From positions 248,001 to 312,000 of the forward strand of contig JAUIFE010000009.1 of NCBI GenBank assembly GCA_030429565.1: a stretch of DNA of 64,000 nucleotides. Direction: 5' to 3'. Both the position numbers and the translations under genes were made by a program. The notes under the pieces were generated by a model. That model ran no database searches and was not told the origin of the DNA. It saw nothing but the letters and a program-made list of their open reading frames with translations. Every line of letters begins with the position of its first letter. Within the stretch, counting starts at the first letter, position 1. Below, one piece after another: positions 58,568-64,000 of the stretch. This DNA is from Holophagae bacterium. GTDB taxonomy: Bacteria; Acidobacteriota; Holophagae; Acanthopleuribacterales; Acanthopleuribacteraceae.

Positions 58568-61399
58568 ATGAATGTATCTTTACCTGCTTCTTGCTCACCG
58601 CGTTTCTTGTGTTTGTTTCTCTTTTTGACGGGCTTTGCTTCTCCCTGGCTTGCCGCGCAAAGCGCCACCAGCGGCGCCTTGACCGGGACGGTTGCCGATG
58701 CCGAGCGCGTTCGTTTGCCCGGCGTCGTTATTACCCTGACCTCAGCCGCCATGGTGCGCGGTACCACCAGTATGGTGACCTCTGCCAATGGGCGCTTCCG
58801 CTTTCCCGCGCTTCCGCCCGGCCTTTACCAGGTGCGCGCCGCCATGCCTGGTTTCCAAACCAGTGAACTCAAAGACGTCCGTGTTTCTTTGGGGCAAGTG
58901 ATGGATGTGGCGCTGACCTTGGTCGCCGCGGGCGTCGATGTCAGCGAGGAAATGGTGGTCACCATCGAAGCGCCTTTGGTGGGTACCACTGACAACGCGC
59001 CCGCCGCCAACCTCGATGCTGATTTCATCGAGCGCACGCCGCTGCCACGCGACGCCACGCAATTGATGAACTACCTGCCAGGCGTCAATGACGGCTTGGC
59101 GTACGGCGGCACGCAATCCGCGTCCAACGCCTATAATCTCGACGGGGTTGACGTCTCTGACCCCGCCGGTGGGAGCCAGTGGCTTTTGCCTAACGTCGAT
59201 TGGATTGAAGAGGTACAAGTTTTGGGTTTGGGGGCGCCGGCCGAATATGGTGGTTTCACCGGGGCCGCTGTCAATATCGTGACCAAATCCGGTGGCAATA
59301 CTTTGCGCGGCGACGTGCGTGCCTACATGTCCGACACCTCGTGGAACGCCTCGCGCGCCGACCAACGTGAAAGTCGCGATGTGAGTGTCAGCGTCGGCGG
59401 TCCGATCATCAAAGACCGGCTGTGGTTTTTCGTCTCCGGCCAGGAAGTGACCCGCGAGCTGACGCCCTTTCAAATCGATGAAATCACCGCGGCCGTGCGG
59501 GCCGCCGGTTTGGATCGGATTGATCCGTTACTGACGGTGGATCGCGAGAAAGAGCGCGTCAGTCGCTATTTGGCGAAGGCGACCTGGCAAGCGTCACTCG
59601 ATCACAAACTGGTGTTTTTGTTGGATTACGACGGCAAAGATACCGATTATCGCGGCTTGTCGCGCGACGTTTTAGGGCCTGCCAGCGAGCGCCAAGATTC
59701 GCCCAACTGGTCTTACAATCTCACCTGGGAGGCCTTGCTCGGCCGTGCCGGTTTCCTTTCCGTGAAGCTGACCGGTTTTGAGGGAAGCGATGATCGCCTG
59801 CCTTATCGCGGCGACAGTTTGCCGGGACGGACGGATTTTGAGACCGGCATCGAATTCCAAAATGCGCCCTATACTCATTTGCAAGACAAAAGCCGCACAG
59901 CCTTAAAAGCCGATTGGACCCTGTTTGCCGAGAATCTGTTTGGGCGCAATGACAGCCATCAATTCAAACTAGGTTTGGCTTATGACGATGCGGCACAAGA
60001 CGAAACCCGTTATCGCAATGGCGGTATGACCATCGTCGACGATTCTTTTGGCATCGGCGGCGGTGACCTGAGCCAATTGGCGCAAACGATTGCTTACCTG
60101 AGTGATCCCGACCAGGCCTTGTTCTCTTCCGACGTCGGCAGTCACATTCGCCTCGATTCCGTTCAGGAGACGCTGGCGTTGTTTGCTCAAGACCAATGGC
60201 GTGTCGGCAAGCTCACTCTGAATTACGGCTTGCGTTATACCCGCTATCGCGGTGGCTTTCGCAATGGGGACACCTCTGTTTATCAAGCCGACCTGATTGC
60301 GCCGCGCCTGGGATTAGCCTATGACTTGGGTGGACGCGGCAATACCGTTCTGAAAGCCCACTTTGGTCGCTATTACGAGGGTTTGTTTACCTTTTTGTTT
60401 GATCGTGAGCGGTCAGGTAACGTATTCACGCCATTGGCGTTCTGGGATTATAACTTCGATACCGAAAGTTTCGAGCCGCCGTCCTCGCCCGCAATTCCGG
60501 CTGCCGCTGATTTGGACTCCGACATAAATCATCCCTACGTCGATCAGATCTTGGTGAGTGTGGAACAGGGTTTGGCCGGCAGTTGGTTGTTGGGTTTTGA
60601 TTTTGTTCAGCGCGAGACGCGCGACATCATCGCCATGGTTAACCAGAATGACGATTACGATGTGCTGGTGAGTTCTGGTAACCCGCTCGGTACCGATTTC
60701 CCTTTTTACGAATTGCTGAGCCCGGAGCGTTTTGCGCTTACCAATCCCGAGGGCGCCTACCGCGACTATCGTTCCTTGACCTTGCGAGCCGACCGTCGAT
60801 TCCGTGACGGCTGGTCGATGCGTGCCTCGGTGGTGTGGTCGAATCTTGAAGGCAACACCTACAAGAGCAACGGTTATACCGATGAATGGGAAGACCGCAA
60901 CGGTCAAACCAATGCCGACGGGACCTTGCCCGGGTTTGCCGAGTGGGAGTTCAAGCTGTCCGGCTCGTTTGACCTGCCCTGGGGCGTGGCGACTTCTGTC
61001 TATTACCGCTACCTGTCCGGCGAACACTGGACCCCAACCGTACGCGTGCGTGGCCTGCTGGAGAATGATCGCCAAACCCTGTTTGCCGCCGCACGCGGTT
61101 CCGAGCAGCTCGACCACCGTCAAACCGTCGATCTGCGTCTCAACAAGGATTTTGACTTGGGTCGCGTGCGCCTCTCGCTCATGGTGGACCTGTTTAACCT
61201 GTTCGACGACGACACTGTGACCGCCGTGCGCGAGCGTTGGGGTGATTACCGTTACGACTACCGCAACCACCCGGAGGACAGCTTCTTCAGCGAAGCCTTC
61301 GTCAGCGACGCAAATGGTGAATCGGTGTCACGGTTGGGGTCGGTCATCGAACGGGAACAGGCGCGTGAAGTGCGTTTGGGGCTCAAGGCTTCGTTTTAA
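58568..61399 (+). CDS. Oar-type TonB-dependent receptor with N-terminal regulatory-like domain
   Basis: A 943-residue outer-membrane receptor. Signal peptide ends near WLAAQ; the carboxypeptidase-regulatory-like domain (~30-110) has ALTGTVADAERVRLPGV and SANGRFRFPALPPGLYQV (shortened); the plug (~120-250) has YNLDGVDVSD and AEYGGFTGAAVNIVTKSGGN; the remainder is a barrel ending VRLGLKASF with the terminal Phe typical of Bam substrates. No STN domain. This is the architecture of acidobacterial receptors linked to glycan or peptide uptake. ATG follows GAGGAC. It is divergent from the RpiR regulator. Confidence 0.88.
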   Translation: MNVSLPASCSPRFLCLFLFLTGFASPWLAAQSATSGALTGTVADAERVRLPGVVITLTSAAMVRGTTSMVTSANGRFRFPALPPGLYQVRAAMPGFQTSELKDVRVSLGQVMDVALTLVAAGVDVSEEMVVTIEAPLVGTTDNAPAANLDADFIERTPLPRDATQLMNYLPGVNDGLAYGGTQSASNAYNLDGVDVSDPAGGSQWLLPNVDWIEEVQVLGLGAPAEYGGFTGAAVNIVTKSGGNTLRGDVRAYMSDTSWNASRADQRESRDVSVSVGGPIIKDRLWFFVSGQEVTRELTPFQIDEITAAVRAAGLDRIDPLLTVDREKERVSRYLAKATWQASLDHKLVFLLDYDGKDTDYRGLSRDVLGPASERQDSPNWSYNLTWEALLGRAGFLSVKLTGFEGSDDRLPYRGDSLPGRTDFETGIEFQNAPYTHLQDKSRTALKADWTLFAENLFGRNDSHQFKLGLAYDDAAQDETRYRNGGMTIVDDSFGIGGGDLSQLAQTIAYLSDPDQALFSSDVGSHIRLDSVQETLALFAQDQWRVGKLTLNYGLRYTRYRGGFRNGDTSVYQADLIAPRLGLAYDLGGRGNTVLKAHFGRYYEGLFTFLFDRERSGNVFTPLAFWDYNFDTESFEPPSSPAIPAAADLDSDINHPYVDQILVSVEQGLAGSWLLGFDFVQRETRDIIAMVNQNDDYDVLVSSGNPLGTDFPFYELLSPERFALTNPEGAYRDYRSLTLRADRRFRDGWSMRASVVWSNLEGNTYKSNGYTDEWEDRNGQTNADGTLPGFAEWEFKLSGSFDLPWGVATSVYYRYLSGEHWTPTVRVRGLLENDRQTLFAAARGSEQLDHRQTVDLRLNKDFDLGRVRLSLMVDLFNLFDDDTVTAVRERWGDYRYDYRNHPEDSFFSEAFVSDANGESVSRLGSVIEREQAREVRLGLKASF

Positions 61400-61440
61400 G
61401 ATGTGACGGGTTGCGCCAGGAGAGAAACGTGAGGTGTTTA

Positions 61441-62274
61441 ATGAAAATTCTTGTTTTATTGGGTTTATTGCTTGGTCTGAATGGGCTCGCAGCCACGCCC
61501 GGTGATTTGGTTTTAATTGGAGGTGGGCGGCGACCGGCGGTAGCGATGGACAAATTCATCGCTCTTGCCGGTGGCCGCGACGCCCTAATCCTCATTGTGC
61601 CGACGGCCTCGACCTTACCCGACACCGGCGAATTTTACGTGGATGAGTTTCGACAAAAGTATCGGTGTCGCAATGTCCGAGCCTTAACTTTGGACAACCG
61701 CGACGACGCCGACCGCCGCGATACGGCCGATTTGGTAGGCCGAGCGCGCGGCATTTTCTTCGCCGGCGGCGACCAGCGCCGCATTCTCGATGTCTTGGAG
61801 CACACGCGGGTGGGGCGCGCGCTCACCGAGGCCTGGCAAGGTGGGACAGTGCTGGCGGGAACCTCGGCCGGCACCGCCTGCATGAGCACACCGATGTTAA
61901 CCGGCGACGGCGATTTTGACGTTCTGCGTGCCGATAACATCGTCACCCGCAATGGTTTGGGCATGGTGCCAGGGGTGATTCTCGACCAGCACTTTGTGGC
62001 GCGGCAGCGACAGAACCGTCTGCTTTCGTTGGTGTTGGCGCATCCACAGTTGATTGGTGTCGGCATCGATGAAGCAACCGCCGTTTGGTTTAAGGCCGAC
62101 GGCACTTGGGAAGTACTCGGAGATGGCTGGGTCCAGGTTTACGATGCGCGCTCGGCCCAAATGAAACGTATCCCCGACCGCGACGGTGACCTGCTGGGTG
62201 GTCGTCAAATTCAAATGCACATCTTGTTGCCGGGTGATCGCTTTGATCCCCATCTCAATCCCTGTCCGCGTTAA
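61441..62274 (+). CDS. Cyanophycinase-family serine peptidase (S51), exported
   Basis: A 277-residue protein with a signal peptide (LLGLLLGLNGLAA). The S51 fold is indicated by GDLVLIGGGRRP, IFFAGGDQRRIL and the nucleophile in AGTSAGTACMS, plus LDQHFVARQRQNRLL and GIDEATAVWF, all in the order seen in cyanophycinases. It would cleave beta-aspartyl-arginine from cyanophycin, or related isoaspartyl peptides, outside the cytoplasm. The ATG at 61441 follows GTGAGGTG. It lies 41 bases after the TonB receptor gene, so co-transcription is likely. Confidence 0.8.
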   Translation: MKILVLLGLLLGLNGLAATPGDLVLIGGGRRPAVAMDKFIALAGGRDALILIVPTASTLPDTGEFYVDEFRQKYRCRNVRALTLDNRDDADRRDTADLVGRARGIFFAGGDQRRILDVLEHTRVGRALTEAWQGGTVLAGTSAGTACMSTPMLTGDGDFDVLRADNIVTRNGLGMVPGVILDQHFVARQRQNRLLSLVLAHPQLIGVGIDEATAVWFKADGTWEVLGDGWVQVYDARSAQMKRIPDRDGDLLGGRQIQMHILLPGDRFDPHLNPCPR

Positions 62275-62369
62275 TGATTTCATGTTCTTTTACACCCAAC
62301 AAAACTTGCCCACGTTCGTCGTGCTGACAACCGTTGGTTGTTGACTCGCGACGGACGTTGTCCAGGGGA

Positions 62370-62417
62370 CCCGTGGGGAGAAGGTGTCGCAGCCAAGTGC
62401 CCCACGGGCTTTTTTTT
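62370..62417 (+). terminator. Rho-independent terminator
   Basis: CCCGTGGGG (62370-62378) pairs with CCCCACGGG (62400-62408), 21-base loop, followed by C and eight T. It ends the TonB receptor-cyanophycinase unit. Confidence 0.88.
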
Positions 62418-62513
62418 GTCCAAACATCGGTTTTGAGGGCGACCGGGTTATGATGGTTCGGCTCGCGTCGGTAACATATATATATGTAGGCCGCCGACGG
62501 GGCAGGCGAGGCT

Positions 62514-63299
62514 GTGGTGGAGAAAAAGGTCCGGTTGGACGCATTGATGGTTGCGCGCGCGCTGACGCGAAGTCGTTCTCATGCGCGTGACTTGATCAAA
62601 CGCGGCAAGGTGCGTTACGCGGGTCGGGTGGCGCGCAAGCCCGGCGAGATGGTGTCGACCACGGTCGTTGTCGCCATTGATGAAGATACCGATGCGGTCG
62701 GTCGCGGCACTCATAAGTTGGAAGCGGCGCTGGTAGCCTTTCGCGTGCCCGTTGCTCGTCGCGTGTGGGTCGATGTAGGTGCGTCCACCGGCGGCTTTAC
62801 CCAGGTTCTGTTGAAGGAAGGCGCGCGCCGCGTGTTTGCCGTTGATGTCGGCCACGGCCAACTTGCGCCCTCGCTGGCCGCTGATACGCGCGTCGAGAAT
62901 ATGGAACGCACCAACATCCGCGATTGTCCCGCTCTTGAGGAAATCGCTGACGGTGCCGTGGTTGATTTGTCGTTTATTTCCCTGCGTTTGGTTTTGCCCG
63001 CCGTGGCCGGCCTGGTGGGTGACGATGCCGATTTGGTCATTTTGTTTAAACCGCAATTCGAGGTTGGCCAAGGTGGCGTTAATCAAAAGGGCGTGGTCGC
63101 CGATGTCGCGCGCTTATGGTCGTGCCTCGAATCATTTTTGACCTGGAGTGCCACCGACGGTTGGGGTTGTTGCGGCCTGATTGATTCGCCAATTCGCGGC
63201 AAAAGCGGCAACCGCGAATTCTTGCTGCATCTGCGCCGCGGGCCTGCTGCTCGCGATGCCGCCGCCTGGGTGGCCGAATTGCGTGGTGGGGGCACTTAG
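62514..63299 (+). CDS. TlyA-family rRNA methyltransferase
   Basis: A 261-residue protein with an N-terminal S4 RNA-binding domain (residues ~5-65: RLDALMVARALTRSRSHARDLI, shortened) and an FtsJ/RrmJ-type SAM domain with VWVDVGASTGGFTQVLL and catalytic residues in FAVDVGHGQLAPSL, VVDLSFISLRLVLP and ILFKPQFEVG. This is the TlyA family, which 2'-O-methylates 16S/23S rRNA in other bacteria. Two tandem GTG codons (62514, 62517) leave the exact start open; AGGCGAGG is upstream. Confidence 0.88.
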   Translation: MVEKKVRLDALMVARALTRSRSHARDLIKRGKVRYAGRVARKPGEMVSTTVVVAIDEDTDAVGRGTHKLEAALVAFRVPVARRVWVDVGASTGGFTQVLLKEGARRVFAVDVGHGQLAPSLAADTRVENMERTNIRDCPALEEIADGAVVDLSFISLRLVLPAVAGLVGDDADLVILFKPQFEVGQGGVNQKGVVADVARLWSCLESFLTWSATDGWGCCGLIDSPIRGKSGNREFLLHLRRGPAARDAAAWVAELRGGGT

Positions 63300-63533
63300 T
63301 ACGGGATCGCCGGCGTTTATCAACGGCTTTTCTAGCGAAGAACTAAGGGTTTCTATAAAAAAGTCGAAAGGTATTACCAACGCCTGTCAGGGCCGGTGCC
63401 TGCTGTTTTCGATCTCCTGGCGCTACGGCGCAGGGCTACCGCGATCGGTTCAGGTGCCCCTCTCGTCCGGGTTTTTTCCGGGCCTGTTCGCTCGACTGTC
63501 CGTACAACCCGCCGCTTAACAAAGGATTCGCCT

Positions 63534-64000
63534 GTGAAGTTTTCGGTTGAAGAGCCCGAAAAGATCCAAATCTATATGGAGATTGCCGCCTTCTCCCAGG
63601 TTCCCTGTGTGTTTTATCCAGAAGCGTCCAGCCGTAGCTTTGAGGGGATTCTCGAAAAGGTGGACAACGAACGGTTTGGCATGGTGTTCAAGCAATGGAT
63701 TCCCGCCCAAAAAGGTTTGCTGGTCATTCGTTCGTTTACGCTGCAATTCAAGTGCTCGATTGATATGGAAAAAGGCGAACGCCCCAAAGAGTATTACTTC
63801 CTGCCGCCCGCGAGCCTGTCGTCGCACGATCCGCGCAAGTATCTGCGTATTCCGATAGCGCCGCAACTTACAAAAATCGTGGTTGTTAAGAAGCTAGATG
63901 AGGCCGGTGAACCCTTTGTCGAGGGGGTCGATAAAAAGTTGATTCAGGGCGTGATTCAGGATGTCAGTGCCAACGGCATCGCCTTCAAAATTGCCAACAC
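63534..64000 (+). CDS. PilZ-domain protein (C-terminally truncated by the window)
   Basis: At least 155 residues, read directly from the sequence; the frame stays open to the window end. An N-terminal ~95-residue beta-rich region, like the YcgR-N domain, is followed by RKYLRIP (the c-di-GMP-binding RxxxR loop, near residue 106) and DVSANGIAF (the D/NxSxxG motif). It is therefore probably a c-di-GMP effector. GTG start after AAAGGA at good spacing. Confidence 0.78.
   Translation, partial: MKFSVEEPEKIQIYMEIAAFSQVPCVFYPEASSRSFEGILEKVDNERFGMVFKQWIPAQKGLLVIRSFTLQFKCSIDMEKGERPKEYYFLPPASLSSHDPRKYLRIPIAPQLTKIVVVKKLDEAGEPFVEGVDKKLIQGVIQDVSANGIAFKIAN

Noticed and set aside
60413..61270. A 285-codon minus-strand open frame within the Oar-type receptor gene
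   Set aside because: Antisense shadow of a clear beta-barrel coding region; no start context.
62474..62487. ACATATATATATGT perfect palindrome upstream of tlyA
   Set aside because: Simple AT alternation; could be part of a promoter but no -35 or partner site supports a specific role.

Overview
The window reads as a chromosomal segment of a Gram-negative bacterium, most likely an Acidobacteriota (Holophagae / Acanthopleuribacter-like) lineage. This is inferred from family content: a GWxTD-type protein, an acidobacterial VWFA-related protein, large TonB-dependent receptors with N-terminal carboxypeptidase-regulatory domains, and many secreted proteins. No 16S gene is present to confirm it. I saw no tRNA or rRNA genes, insertion sequences, phage genes or CRISPR arrays.

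Layout. 1-2.2 kb: the end of modA, then modB and modC (molybdate ABC importer). 2.4-6.7 kb: a GWxTD-family exported protein with a partner, a cysteine dioxygenase and an M20 peptidase. 6.8-23.05 kb: one long ribosomal/translation operon, rpsL-rpsG-fusA-S10-spc-alpha-rplQ, starting at an extended -10 promoter and ending at a strong terminator. tuf, rpsN, adk, map, rpmJ and rpsD are missing from the positions they often occupy. 23-35.7 kb: mostly single genes (class I amidotransferase, KynB-type cyclase, a CcmH-like protein, a YdjM-type membrane hydrolase, an AidB-type acyl-CoA dehydrogenase, a VWFA-related protein, asparaginase, a DUF5924/DUF2914 membrane protein, an FHA-GAF-GGDEF diguanylate cyclase, and an exported HExxH protein).

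36-40.2 kb: a three-gene minus-strand operon in which a GT5 glycogen-synthase-type enzyme lies between two related ATP-grasp ligases, with its own promoter and terminator. This is the best candidate for an undescribed pathway. 40.3-46.9 kb: an ECF sigma factor, a FecR anti-sigma with a duplicated N-terminal domain, an STN-containing TonB receptor (surface signalling), then a patatin lipase and a Cys-rich YkgJ-type protein, closed by a terminator.

47-55.6 kb: a secreted-protein island. A spondin-domain protein and a three-FAS1 plus spondin fusion flank a 1444-residue composite protein (clan GH-A-like domain, EF-hand loop, leucine-rich repeats, C-terminal beta domains). Both spondin genes have long upstream regions containing a CRP-like palindrome. 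55.6-58.2 kb: a BtuF/BtuD-like binding protein and ATPase with no permease, then an RpiR/SIS regulator. 58.5-62.4 kb: a divergent Oar-type TonB receptor behind a cluster of TGAAA-N6-TTTCA repeats, then an exported cyanophycinase-family peptidase. The window ends with a TlyA-type rRNA methyltransferase and a truncated PilZ-domain protein.
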